From a virus, in the IMG/VR virus record IMGVR_UViG_3300042924_000189, positions 1 through 23,804 of that record: 23,804 nucleotides of DNA; one strand, given 5' to 3'. Made by a program: the position numbers and the translations under genes. Positions 9,214 through 16,636 of this stretch are shown here, one piece after another. The number at the start of each line of letters is the position of its first letter. The first letter of the stretch is position 1. Below the pieces are notes generated by a model. The model ran no database searches, had not been told where the DNA came from, and saw nothing but the letters and a program-made list of their open reading frames with translations.

Positions 9214-9849
9214 TTAGCCATTAAAATACTGATCTTGCTCACGCATCATCCGCATCTGATCCATCTGATCCATCTGTGGCGCACCGCCTTGCATTCCACC
9301 TTGCATGTTGCCCTGCATACCGCCACGCATACCGCCGCGCATACCACCACGCATACCGCCGCCCATGCCACCGCCCATACCACCTTGGCGCATCGGTCTT
9401 TGCTGGAACTGTTGAGCCGTTGGGTTCATCAGACCTTCAAGTGCTGTTTGGTTAATCGGCAGTGATCTGGCCTGCATTGGTGCTGGCATTCTGCCACCTA
9501 GTATCGCAGCCCTCATTGCCGGTAGTGAGGCAAGGTTAGCCTCCTGTGCTGCAAGGTTGCCGCCCTCATAAGCCTGCATCTGCGGCATGAAGACATCACG
9601 GCGCATCATCATGGCTCGCTCTAGAGCCTCCTGATTAATACGATTAGCCTGACCAAAGCCACGCCGTTCGCTTTGCATTGCCTGTTCGTAGCCAGGTTGC
9701 AGGTTCACCAATGCGCGTTGCGTCTGAGCATCAGCACGCTCATTAGCTTGCGTTGTGGCGCGTCTTTGTTCCTTGCGGTTGCGCTTTGCACCATACAGGC
9801 TAGAGCCTGCACCTATTGCTGCGCTCACAATTGCTGCTTCTATGCCCAT
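9214..9849 (-). CDS. Putative small ejection protein with Gly-Met repeat tail
   Basis: The frame extends to a GTG at 9855, but AGAGGTGG ends directly before the ATG at 9849, giving a five-base spacing, so that start (MGIEAAIVSAAIGAGSSLYG) is preferred and yields 211 aa. The N-terminus is a hydrophobic, Ala/Gly-rich helix followed by a strongly basic stretch (AKRNRKEQRR) and a Gln/Arg-rich helical middle. Near the C-terminus a low-complexity tract alternates GGM, RGGM and QGGM units, followed by acidic/Met-rich 'QMDQMDQMRMM'. Size and layout resemble small internal virion proteins such as P22 gp7 (229 aa), but this is analogy only. It overlaps the stop of the preceding GNAT-like gene by 10 bases. 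Confidence 0.6.
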   Translation of the reverse strand: MGIEAAIVSAAIGAGSSLYGAKRNRKEQRRATTQANERADAQTQRALVNLQPGYEQAMQSERRGFGQANRINQEALERAMMMRRDVFMPQMQAYEGGNLAAQEANLASLPAMRAAILGGRMPAPMQARSLPINQTALEGLMNPTAQQFQQRPMRQGGMGGGMGGGMRGGMRGGMRGGMQGNMQGGMQGGAPQMDQMDQMRMMREQDQYFNG

Positions 9850-10202
9850 ATCCACCTCTGTTTAACTTTACGGAATTTAAGTGACTCAAGCATCCTGACC
9901 AGCCCAACTCTATCATCTGGAGCTTTAGTCCACACTTGTGTGTAGCCAAGCCTTTTAAACCACTGTAAGCCGCTTTCTAGGGTTTCTCTTACGCCTGCCC
10001 TGTCACGGTACTTACATGCTATGTGAACCTCTACAGACTGTTTGCGGGTCTTTGCCAGCACCAGCAGTCGCTCATCCATCACCAGCATTATAAAACTATC
10101 TTTCACGTTGACCGGATAGTCGGATAACCATTTAACAACAGACGGGTCTTGAAGATACTCAAGAGCCTCATCCTCGCTGCATGTTCTTACACTAATATCC
10201 AT
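9840..10202 (-). CDS. GNAT-like acyltransferase fold protein of the structural module
   Basis: This is a 120-aa protein. The central segment 'VEVHIACKYRDRAGVRETLE' followed by 'FKRLGYTQVWTKAP' and 'MLESLKFRKV' fits GNAT motif A plus the final strand: a strand, then a loop near R-x-x-A-G, then a helix, then the neighbour-strand and 'LxxLxF' end. It is shorter than typical GNAT enzymes (about 140-170 aa), and the acetyl-CoA loop is degenerate, so activity is uncertain. Small GNAT-fold proteins recur beside podoviral internal-protein genes. The ATG at 10202 lies inside the end of the previous gene, with AGGA upstream. An assembly role rather than acetylation is possible. Confidence 0.6.
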   Translation of the reverse strand: MDISVRTCSEDEALEYLQDPSVVKWLSDYPVNVKDSFIMLVMDERLLVLAKTRKQSVEVHIACKYRDRAGVRETLESGLQWFKRLGYTQVWTKAPDDRVGLVRMLESLKFRKVKQRWIWA

Positions 10203-10441
10203 CCCTGTGTCCTGTCACCGCCGATCTCAGATAACATCTTACGATACTCAATTGCTCCAGCAGTGCCGGTAGAATCAATGTACAACTGGAACTGTCTGGC
10301 ATCTACCACGCCCTCTGGCGATCCTGTTCCTACAATAGGAATGCTCAATGATGCTTCCAGTGTCCACGACCTAAACGCCTGTGCCATTTTACCAGAGTCA
10401 TCAATAATAGGTTGACCGGCATTCAATAAAGGTGACTTCAT
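10187..10441 (-). CDS. Small conserved virion-associated protein (GSPEGVV motif)
   Basis: This 84-aa protein starts at ATG 10441, which overlaps the stop of the gp10-like gene in a 4-base ATGA junction. Its features are a Trp-containing helix ('FRSWTLEASLS'), a GTGSPEGVVDA motif at about 38-48, and 'LYIDSTGTAGAIEYRKM'. This pattern recurs in small proteins of aquatic phages located between neck and internal-protein genes, and resembles the short repeat found at the edges of fibre domains. No catalytic residues are evident. Function is unknown; a minor virion or fibre-attachment component is a reasonable guess. Confidence 0.6.
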   Translation of the reverse strand: MKSPLLNAGQPIIDDSGKMAQAFRSWTLEASLSIPIVGTGSPEGVVDARQFQLYIDSTGTAGAIEYRKMLSEIGGDRTQGWILV

Positions 10442-11880
10442 TTCGTACCGCCGATAATCTCTGCGTTAAGCTGTAGGATCACGGGTTTAACAGCGTCAGT
10501 CAAAGTGAACCTGAATATTTCAAAGCGCGACACCCTGCCGCATCTTCGCCATATTGCTCTTCGATTAAACTCGCCCACCTTGCCAATTGAGCGTGTGCGT
10601 GTATCAGCCCATGTCTTGCCGTCTCTGCTTCGCTCTAGTGTGATCACAGGGTCTTCTACAGCATCATTTCCGACACCCGACTCAACTGTTAACTCTAAGG
10701 AAGGAACAAAGATTGACTTCAAGTTGTTTTGAAAGGGCTGGGTTGCTACTCGTCTGATCAGCGTGAAGCCGTACTCAGTGTAAACCAGTGGATCAATGCG
10801 GCCGATCTTGCCGTCAACAAAGTCGCCACACAGAATCTGATTGTACGCCTTGCAGATGGCAGTGACTCGGCATCGACTCAGCTCACCCTCTAACAGTGAT
10901 CGTCTCTCATGCCAACGCTTGGAAGTGATATCAAAGACCAGCGTTGTTGTTGGCAGAGTGAACCCGATAAAGTATGCGCCATTTTGTGAGTACGCCCACG
11001 CATAGATTGATTCAAGCTGTGCCTGAGTTAACTTCTGCAACAGGTTGTCTATTGGCGTACTGCTAATTTTTGCTGAATCATTGCCCGACAGCGCCCAGAT
11101 TGATGGCCCTTCGTTCTCACCGCCACCGACCCAGACAAACGTATCCTGAGCGTTAATCAGAGAGTAGGGCGCATAAACACCCTTTTGCAGATACAAACCA
11201 GTGCGCTGGAAAGGAAAATCTGTTCCTCCCACGTTTTGGAAAGCCTCGAAGGTTTGTGATCCACTGATGAACAACTGGTTCTTAAATACAATGGGTGCAA
11301 CCGTCACATCTGGATCAGACTCAGCAGTCCCAAAGTCCAGAGCGTTATAACTCAAGCCGTCATTAGGTGCAGAGCAAATAAACTTCTTGGTGTCAGTTGT
11401 GCAAACAAAGTAGGAGTCAACAAAGACAACAAACTGCGGGTTGCCGTTAGCATCGAAATCAGTGTCTGTAATCTGAGCAAACACATCGGTAACATGGTTA
11501 TAGATGTAGCCGTCCCCGCCTGGCACTAACACCATCAACTGTGTGCCGTTGTCAGCCATCGATACTCGTTTAGTACCAGATACCGTCCCCAGACTTACCA
11601 AGCTGTAGCTCGCAACACCTGCAACAACTGTTTCAACAATCTTGTAAAGCACATTGCCGTTGACAGCATAGGGGATGTTAGCCATCTCATGCATACCACG
11701 GTTCTGGTTATTGATCTCACCAGAGGATACCAACTCAACCAGCCCTGGTGTGCCAAACAGGTTCTCAGGGCTAAGTGCAGGAGCCTCGCTGATGTTTGGA
11801 TACCAGTTCAAGCACTCTTGTGCGCTCAGTGGCAAGGATGGGCTAGTGTAGAACCCATTGGTGATGGGTAGGGCTGGCAT
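10438..11880 (-). CDS. P22 gp10-like packaged-DNA stabilisation / tail hub protein
   Basis: This 480-aa protein is close to P22 gp10 (472 aa). The N-terminus has the family pattern: 'SAQECLNWYPNISEAP' followed by 'FGTPGLVEL'. The body contains repeated beta-strand motifs such as 'NGNVLYKI', 'MADNGTQLMVLVPGG', 'FVVFVDSYFVC' and 'FKNQLFISGSQTFEAFQN', consistent with the propeller-like fold of gp10 proteins. The latter half includes 'WAYSQNGAYFIGF' and 'WHERRS', then a C-terminal beta domain. In P22, gp10 binds below gp4 and helps keep packaged DNA inside the head. The gene lies two places downstream of the gp4-like gene, as expected, and begins at a TAATG overlap. Confidence 0.85.
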   Translation of the reverse strand: MPALPITNGFYTSPSLPLSAQECLNWYPNISEAPALSPENLFGTPGLVELVSSGEINNQNRGMHEMANIPYAVNGNVLYKIVETVVAGVASYSLVSLGTVSGTKRVSMADNGTQLMVLVPGGDGYIYNHVTDVFAQITDTDFDANGNPQFVVFVDSYFVCTTDTKKFICSAPNDGLSYNALDFGTAESDPDVTVAPIVFKNQLFISGSQTFEAFQNVGGTDFPFQRTGLYLQKGVYAPYSLINAQDTFVWVGGGENEGPSIWALSGNDSAKISSTPIDNLLQKLTQAQLESIYAWAYSQNGAYFIGFTLPTTTLVFDITSKRWHERRSLLEGELSRCRVTAICKAYNQILCGDFVDGKIGRIDPLVYTEYGFTLIRRVATQPFQNNLKSIFVPSLELTVESGVGNDAVEDPVITLERSRDGKTWADTRTRSIGKVGEFNRRAIWRRCGRVSRFEIFRFTLTDAVKPVILQLNAEIIGGTK

Positions 11881-12722
11881 TACAAGGCGCTCAACTGTAC
11901 GTTTATCGCAATGACACTGTCTGTTGTTGATTCGTTTCTAACGAACACCTCAAGGTAATCGTTCTGATTTAACTCAAGGTTTATAAAGGTAGCCAAGGCT
12001 CTAGGCGCACCAGCAGAGATTGTGTCGGTCATCTTGGTTGAAACGACCGTTCCGTTCTTTGCAATGAATAAAGATATCTTGTGATTGCTGCCGCTAGATG
12101 TATCAAGGGTTGCCAGTGCGTTAACAATATGCCGACTTGTTGCGCCAGTGTAAGTAATTCGACCGTTAGTGCTTGCCGTGTACCCAGCGGACACATCACC
12201 TACAACAAATGTTCCAGCAGCCTTCACTGGTGTCGCAGTTGATGCAATCGTTGTGGCCGTTGAGTTGCCAGCCATTGTGACCGTTGCAAAGCTCAATGCT
12301 TCTGTACTTGATATAACAACTCGCGTACCCGTTGTGGCAACAGCAATACCCGTACCAGCCTCAATAGAAACGAATGTCGGACTTGCGCTGCCGCCGTTCT
12401 GGACAATCGGTTGACCAACAGAGTCAATGGTAAAGTTATGAGCTATTTCAATGCCGTTTTCTGCGCTCAGGTTCAACGATATGCCTGGCCCTTCCTCTAG
12501 GTTGCGAATGAAGTTATTCACGCCCTGAATGTCTAAAACAGCCACCCCTGTTACCGATCCATCTTGTGCAATGGTTCCAGTCACGCCTAAACCATTAAGA
12601 AAATTGGCGTAGGTTATTTGGTAGTTGTAGCCGTTGTTGAAGAAGCCGAATGACGATCCCGCCAGAATGCTTGTCTGTACGACAAACTCAGACTGTCTTA
12701 CACCATAACTGCGCTCAATCAT
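11880..12722 (-). CDS. Neck / needle or head-fibre candidate with C-terminal jelly-roll-like domain
   Basis: This 280-aa protein has a short N-terminal region (MIERSYGVRQSEFVVQ), a beta-rich Gly/Thr/Asn middle (about 40-140) and a C-terminal domain (about 145-280). The C-terminal pattern is: alternating short strands, 'GRITYTG', 'HKISLFIAKNGTVV', then 'NLELNQNDYLEVFVRN'. It resembles the TNF/C1q-type jelly-roll tips found on phage fibres. It sits between the gp4-like and gp10-like genes. In P22 the needle gp26 follows gp10, and in phage Sf6 the needle ends in a TNF-like knob, so a plugging-needle or head-fibre role is plausible. No long heptad region typical of a needle shaft is obvious, which weakens the needle reading. 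Confidence 0.5.
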   Translation of the reverse strand: MIERSYGVRQSEFVVQTSILAGSSFGFFNNGYNYQITYANFLNGLGVTGTIAQDGSVTGVAVLDIQGVNNFIRNLEEGPGISLNLSAENGIEIAHNFTIDSVGQPIVQNGGSASPTFVSIEAGTGIAVATTGTRVVISSTEALSFATVTMAGNSTATTIASTATPVKAAGTFVVGDVSAGYTASTNGRITYTGATSRHIVNALATLDTSSGSNHKISLFIAKNGTVVSTKMTDTISAGAPRALATFINLELNQNDYLEVFVRNESTTDSVIAINVQLSAL

Positions 12723-13197
12723 TTGTTGATACCTCTAGAGCAATCGAGCCATTAACTTCTGTAAGGATTGCCTGTTCGCTTTCGGGATAGAAGTGCAGAC
12801 CGTTACCGAACTGATTGTCCTCGTTGCCAGAGCCAACAGGCAAAGTATTGGGAAGCCGAGTCGGGATAATGATCTGACCGAGATGACGCATTGCCTGCAT
12901 ACCCTCACGCGCAGTTAGGGCAAGCTCAGGCGTTACAACACCCCCGTAGTACGGAACAGACTGGATTGCCATATTAGCAATGATGCCTGTCAGTGCGCCT
13001 GGAGGAACAGTAACCTCATCAGCAATATTGCTCACAGCAGTATACCCAAGGTTCACACCCTTGGCTGCAAGTGAGTTCATGTAATTGTTCATAGCAAAGA
13101 TAAAGTCCTGATACTCATCAGCCTCTAGCGGAGCCTCTGATGCCTGCACCAGAATCGATTGCAGTGATGCCTTAGCTACTTGAGCAACAGTCGCCAT
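12715..13197 (-). CDS. P22 gp4-like tail accessory factor (head completion protein)
   Basis: This 160-aa protein is close to P22 gp4 (166 aa). An N-terminal helical region (residues 5-45) is followed by 'NLGYTAVSNIADEVTVPPGA' and a helix 'ALTGIIANMAIQS'. The diagnostic C-terminal stretch is 'IPTRLPNTLPVGSGNE' (111-126) and 'HFYPESEQ' (135-142); P22 gp4 has a matching 'YPSRMPTGSGN' and 'WHYFPGEQ'. In P22, twelve copies of gp4 dock under the portal and start tail assembly. The stop overlaps the next gene start by eight bases (ATGATTGA). The upstream 49-aa gene ends two bases before this ATG. Confidence 0.85.
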   Translation of the reverse strand: MATVAQVAKASLQSILVQASEAPLEADEYQDFIFAMNNYMNSLAAKGVNLGYTAVSNIADEVTVPPGALTGIIANMAIQSVPYYGGVVTPELALTAREGMQAMRHLGQIIIPTRLPNTLPVGSGNEDNQFGNGLHFYPESEQAILTEVNGSIALEVSTND

Positions 13198-13199
13198 GA

Positions 13200-13349
13200 T
13201 TATTCAAACCTTGGTTTAGCAGTCTTAGCCGCTTGTTTAAATGCCTTCGCAGTGGGAGCGCCAGCAGTGCCAGGCTTACGCATCTTCTCTTTGGAGCCTT
13301 CTTTAATTCGTTTGCGCTTTGCTGCAATGTTTGCGTATAAGCCTTTCAT
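13200..13349 (-). CDS. Small basic protein (49 aa)
   Basis: ATG at 13349 is preceded by an AGAGGTG ribosome site. The product starts MKGLYANIAAKRKRIKEGSK and continues with KMRKPG, GAPTAKAF and a Lys/Ala-rich tail ending KPRFE. It is strongly basic, with no cysteine or membrane segment. Near-identical small proteins with 'MKGLYANI' and 'KMRKPG-GAPTA' are known from aquatic phage structural clusters by recall. Function is unknown; binding to nucleic acid or to an acidic virion surface is inferred only from charge. The gene is too short for many ORF callers but fits exactly between its neighbours, with a 1-base gap upstream and a 2-base gap downstream. Confidence 0.75.
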   Translation of the reverse strand: MKGLYANIAAKRKRIKEGSKEKMRKPGTAGAPTAKAFKQAAKTAKPRFE

Positions 13350-13350
13350 G

Positions 13351-13515
13351 TCACACCTCTGCTTTAGACTTAGGTCTGCCCTTCTTCTTTTCTGCTACTA
13401 CTTCAACTTGTTCTTCTTTTGGTTTCCAGCCCAGACTTGCAGCAACAGCATAGCTTGCGCTGTCTACCGTAACCTCTGTGCCGCTTGGTTTAATCCAGAT
13501 GCTTGTACTCACCAT
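13351..13515 (-). CDS. Small hypothetical protein with basic tail (54 aa)
   Basis: ATG at 13515 overlaps the stop of the upstream gene by seven bases (ATGGTGA). The N-terminal half (MVSTSIWIKPSGTEVTV then 'YAVAASLGW') looks like a small beta-alpha unit: a strand pair followed by an Ala-rich helix ending in LGW. This recurs in small phage proteins. The C-terminal half is highly charged (KPKEEQVEVV, AEKKKGRPKSKAEV) and contains a KKKGRPK segment similar to an AT-hook core. No function can be assigned. It is tightly packed with the genes on both sides, which supports expression as part of the late operon. Confidence 0.7.
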   Translation of the reverse strand: MVSTSIWIKPSGTEVTVDSASYAVAASLGWKPKEEQVEVVAEKKKGRPKSKAEV

Positions 13516-13802
13516 TTCTCCTTTGCAGCCCAGTAAGCCGCTGACATTTTGCCTTTGTCAATGTTAGCACGATGACGCGCCATGAAGGACTTTCTACGCG
13601 CTTTGTCTGCGTCAGATTCACCTTCTTTCTTTGGTGAACCGCTTACACCTTGTTGACCAAAGCGAACAAGTTTATAAGAGTCTCTTTCTTTAGCCATTAC
13701 AACGTGAGACTTTGTTGGGTGATCCGGCGTTTTCTTTGGTTTATTTACGCCAGAAATCCCTTCTTTTTCCATTTTATTTTTTACTTTTGCGGGAATAGCC
13801 AT
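13509..13802 (-). CDS. Small conserved phage protein (NKPK-TPDHPTKSHVV family), 97 aa
   Basis: The N-terminal segment 'NKPKKTPDHPTKSHVVMAKE' (20-39) is followed by 'KLVRFGQQGVSGSP', an acidic linker (KKEGESDADKARR) and a C-terminal 'RRKSFMARHRANIDKGKMSA' then 'YWAAKEKW'. The combination is recognised by recall from small proteins in aquatic phage structural clusters; its function is not known to me. The first part closely matches the N-terminus of the adjacent HNH endonuclease, indicating duplication or shuffling. The start at 13802 lies 22 bases inside the end of the HNH gene with only a weak GAGAG ribosome site, so translation may depend on coupling. An alternative ATG lies ten codons later. 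Confidence 0.75.
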   Translation of the reverse strand: MAIPAKVKNKMEKEGISGVNKPKKTPDHPTKSHVVMAKERDSYKLVRFGQQGVSGSPKKEGESDADKARRKSFMARHRANIDKGKMSAAYWAAKEKW

Positions 13803-14437
13803 TTGTACATTCTCTCGACATGTAATTTAAATTGGCTGAATTCAAGATTGCTTTTTGCTCTGTTGCAAGTTACGCAGCATGGCACACAGTTATCTACAGT
13901 ATAATCGCCATCAGAATCAAACCTATCAACACCACTAAACTTTATTTTATAGTCTTGCGGGTTAGCGTGTGGGCTGTCTAATTTTAATGATGGCGCATTT
14001 GACATGCAGTCCCAGTCTTTTGCCTCTGATCCGCAATAAAAACAAGGCTTAGCTGTTATCCTTGCAAACTCTTCGTAAGAAAGTTCCCACGCAAACCCTC
14101 TTTTTGCAGCACCGCTTTTGTATCCCTGCATTCTAGAGTTAATTGATCTTCTTTGCTTTCCTGTAAAGCCAGCTTCATCGGTTCCACATCCGCAGGTTTC
14201 TTGTCGAGAAATAGCAGAATATTTCCAAAAAACTTTTTCTTTTCCGCACTTGCATTGACATACCCAGATTCGGTTTTTCCCTACATATTCAGACCTAACA
14301 AGCTTAAATTCACCAATTGTGTCGCCTTCTTTGGCAACAACAACATGGGATTTGGTTGGATGGTCAGGAGTGCGCTTTGGCTTGTTGAAGCCTTCTACGC
14401 CAATTCTTTCTAATCGCGGGTCTTTAGCTTTTGGCAT
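13781..14437 (-). CDS. HNH homing endonuclease with zinc-binding N-terminal domain and a borrowed N-terminus
   Basis: This protein has 218 aa. Residues 12-40 ('GVEGFNKPKRTPDHPTKSHV') copy the start of the next gene. Residues 41-84 carry a Cys-rich domain (WVCQCKCGKE…ETCGCG; Cys60, 62, 64, 82, 84) of the type often found in front of phage HNH or AP2-type homing nucleases. The HNH core spans about 131-196: CFYCG (Cys132, Cys135), 'SGVDRFDSDGDYTVDN' and 'CVPCCVTCNRAK', with the metal-binding Cys pairs and the VDR…YTxDN…CNxAK signature intact. It sits between the coat and neck genes, a common site for phage homing nucleases. ATG at 14437 has GGGGTGA upstream. It appears functional: no frameshift, key residues present. 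Confidence 0.88.
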   Translation of the reverse strand: MPKAKDPRLERIGVEGFNKPKRTPDHPTKSHVVVAKEGDTIGEFKLVRSEYVGKNRIWVCQCKCGKEKVFWKYSAISRQETCGCGTDEAGFTGKQRRSINSRMQGYKSGAAKRGFAWELSYEEFARITAKPCFYCGSEAKDWDCMSNAPSLKLDSPHANPQDYKIKFSGVDRFDSDGDYTVDNCVPCCVTCNRAKSNLEFSQFKLHVERMYKWLFPQK

Positions 14438-14452
14438 GATTCACCCCAGATG

Positions 14453-14490
14453 ATAATGGTGACGCACCCCTGAAGATGCGCCACCATTAT
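14453..14490 (-). terminator. Strong hairpin after the coat gene (terminator or RNA-processing element)
   Basis: The 14-base arms ATAATGGTGGCGCA and TGCGTCACCATTAT (minus strand) pair fully with one G-U pair, around a 10-base loop (TCTTCAGGGG). It begins nine bases after the coat stop and ends 16 bases before the HNH start. The tract after the stem (CATCTGGGG) is not T-rich, so it is not a classic intrinsic terminator. It may be partial, or may stabilise or cleave the abundant coat mRNA. Confidence 0.65.
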
Positions 14491-14498
14491 ACCACTAC

Positions 14499-15767
14499 TT
14501 ACACACCGAAACCCTGCCCGGACATCAGCGGGTTGAAGCAGGCATACGCAGGCAGAAGGTCAAAACGAATCTTCTGGCTGTTAGCATCACCTGATGAGTA
14601 CTTGCTGATGCGTATGCTCATACCGTCAGAGGTAGTTGCAACAGTATCAGTCGAGTACAGTTTCGGCAGCTTAACAGTTCCCATGCCAAATGCTTGCTTG
14701 GCGTAGAACAGGTTAGGTTGGTACAGGGTTGCAGTGGCAGACACGATTGTAATCACCGCACCGCTTGCAGGAGCAGCAGTTACAGTGTTGTATTGACCAT
14801 TGGCCTCATAGATTGCAGGGCCAGCAACTACCAGTGTGCCTTCGCCTGATGCACCCAAAGTTACGTCAGCAGTCACAACACCAGTCCACGCAATGTTTGC
14901 GCCTGTTGCACTAACCATCGCTTGACGGGTAGAGCAGTTCAGACGGTTAACGTTAGCAATGGTTACCAGTTCACCAGCCTTCACAACCATGTTTGCTTGG
15001 AACGCAGTGACAGCCAGAGACTGGGTCATTGTGTCCTTTGCAGTAACATAGGTTGCGTCAGGAGCAGATGACAGAGTACCAGCACGATCTGCACCAGAGC
15101 TTGATGTGAAGCTCGCCATTGTGGTTGCGCTCAATGCTCGCAGGCCACCGAAGTTGGTGCTGATCTGGGCATTCTCCCACGCTGTACGAATCAGGCTATC
15201 AACAGAGTTGAGACCTGACTGTGCAGAGGCCAAGGCCGCTGTGGTGAACGGGTTCATCAGGTAGTAGCGGTCAGTGCTGGGATCAACGCCAATCGCGTCC
15301 AGAGTCGCACCAGCGCCCGCTACGTCAGACCACGCATCTACAGCAGTACCGTGAGTACCGTAGCGCAGTGAAGAGTTCTTCAGCATGAACGATGCAAAGT
15401 CCAGTTCAAGGTCAGTCACGATACGCCGAGCCATCGGAGCCAGGATGTCCTCAAGCTGGTCTAGTTGCAGAGCCTCTTCCACGTTGCCCCATTCGGTAGC
15501 AGCGGTGAAGTAGTTCTGTACAGTACCAGTTGCCTTACCAGCAATGATCTCGCTCTTGGTAGAGGAAGAGATGTCACCGCCAGCGGTACGGATGGTCTTG
15601 TAGTCATGGGGACGCTTGAAGTCCACAGTGCTACCAGATGACGGGTTGAACTTGTCAGCCAGAAGCTGAGTGTCAACAGTCTTTGTGATTACCCGTGAGT
15701 TCTCAAAAGCATCAAGGAACACACGGGCAACTTTACGGGTTACGTTACTGCTTAAATTATTAGCCAT
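14499..15767 (-). CDS. Major capsid protein, P22 coat-like (HK97 fold)
   Basis: This 422-aa protein is close to the P22 coat (430 aa). The N-terminal helix (ANNLSSNVTRKVARVFLDAF) and the following segment around 'GSTVDFKRPHDYKTI' match the P22-type coat family. 'NYFTAATEWGNVEEALQLDQ' fits the E-loop/spine region, and a beta-rich insertion (about 225-345) corresponds to the P22 I-domain. The conserved end 'IRFDLLPAYACFNPLMSGQG' is present. It forms the icosahedral shell after assembly on the scaffold, whose gene lies eight bases upstream. A strong AGGTGAGG ribosome site precedes the ATG, fitting the high synthesis a coat protein needs. A strong hairpin follows the stop. Confidence 0.9.
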   Translation of the reverse strand: MANNLSSNVTRKVARVFLDAFENSRVITKTVDTQLLADKFNPSSGSTVDFKRPHDYKTIRTAGGDISSSTKSEIIAGKATGTVQNYFTAATEWGNVEEALQLDQLEDILAPMARRIVTDLELDFASFMLKNSSLRYGTHGTAVDAWSDVAGAGATLDAIGVDPSTDRYYLMNPFTTAALASAQSGLNSVDSLIRTAWENAQISTNFGGLRALSATTMASFTSSSGADRAGTLSSAPDATYVTAKDTMTQSLAVTAFQANMVVKAGELVTIANVNRLNCSTRQAMVSATGANIAWTGVVTADVTLGASGEGTLVVAGPAIYEANGQYNTVTAAPASGAVITIVSATATLYQPNLFYAKQAFGMGTVKLPKLYSTDTVATTSDGMSIRISKYSSGDANSQKIRFDLLPAYACFNPLMSGQGFGV

Positions 15768-15775
15768 TTCCTCAC

Positions 15776-16612
15776 CTATTCAAATGTTGCCCCCTTCGGC
15801 CCTTTCGGTTTGACCTGTACGCCAGAAGGCTGAGGTCTACGGATTGGATCAGGAGCGTTAGTAAACTTTGGTTTAAGGGCAGCAGCCTTCGACTTAATCT
15901 CGGTAGCAATCATGACCGCAGCTCTGGTTGGATGCATTTGTCGCAGACTGTCCAAAAGACCTATGTTCTGCGAAAGATACTTGGTGATCAGTGGGCCGTG
16001 ATCATCCTCTAGGATGTACTGCACCAATGAGTCCTCAATTCCAAACTGACCTACAATCGATCCTGCTGCCTGAAGCTCCTCGGCTTTCACTCCAAGGGTT
16101 TTAGCCCTCTGAGCGTAGCTTTGTACCTTCTCAACTAAAACCTCTTGCTGCTTTTGTGCTGCCTCCTGAGCTATTTGCATCTGCTGGTTTTGCAGCATTT
16201 GCATACGCATATCATAGGCAGCAGCGGATATCAGTGCCTGCTCTCTGTGCATGATCTGCCGCTTGTACTCTTCGTCAGAGACAGCAAACGGGTCAGGCAG
16301 AGCCGGTACGTTAGGCCGCGACTGAGTTACAGGACGCTCAATTTCTTCTAGGCGCTTTCGCAGTTGTTCGGCTTCTCGCTCCATCTCTCGGAGCTTAAAC
16401 GTCTTCTTGCCAATCGCTTCGTCAAAGATGCGTTGCTGCTTCTCAGTAAAGATCGGTTTATCGTGAGTCTCCTCACTATCCGCTGACGATTCGGAATCAT
16501 CCTCGACATCTTCTTCAATGTCGGCCTGATCTTCAGCCTGGTTAGTTTCAACTGGCTCCTGCACTTGTTCGTCAGGAGTGTCATCAAAATCATAGTCCGC
16601 TGGTTGCGTCAT
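15776..16612 (-). CDS. Capsid scaffolding protein
   Basis: This 278-aa protein is close to the P22 scaffold (303 aa). The N-terminal 50 residues are very acidic (EEDVEDDSESSADSEE). The middle is helical with charged heptads (LREMEREAEQLRKRLEEIER) and a Gln-rich coiled coil (about 130-170). The C-terminal end is basic and Pro-rich (KPKFTNAPDPIRRPQPSG, KPKGPKG). Acidic start, coiled-coil centre and basic coat-binding tail are the expected layout of phage scaffolds. It lies directly before the coat gene, as in P22. ATG at 16612 has AAGG upstream. A 99-base leader with alternative hairpins separates it from the preceding gene, one of the largest gaps in the operon. Confidence 0.85.
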   Translation of the reverse strand: MTQPADYDFDDTPDEQVQEPVETNQAEDQADIEEDVEDDSESSADSEETHDKPIFTEKQQRIFDEAIGKKTFKLREMEREAEQLRKRLEEIERPVTQSRPNVPALPDPFAVSDEEYKRQIMHREQALISAAAYDMRMQMLQNQQMQIAQEAAQKQQEVLVEKVQSYAQRAKTLGVKAEELQAAGSIVGQFGIEDSLVQYILEDDHGPLITKYLSQNIGLLDSLRQMHPTRAAVMIATEIKSKAAALKPKFTNAPDPIRRPQPSGVQVKPKGPKGATFE

Positions 16613-16636
16613 AGTTTGCCCTTATAGGTGAGATGC

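Noticed and set aside
9290-9390. Short tandem DNA repeat that could be taken for a CRISPR or iteron array
   Set aside because: Units are 9-12 bases with no spacers, lie in frame in a coding region and encode Gly-Met-Arg repeats.
14486-14491. TATAAT on the minus strand just after the coat gene, a possible promoter for the HNH gene
   Set aside because: It lies at the base of the 14-bp hairpin and no convincing -35 box stands at 16-18 bases upstream.
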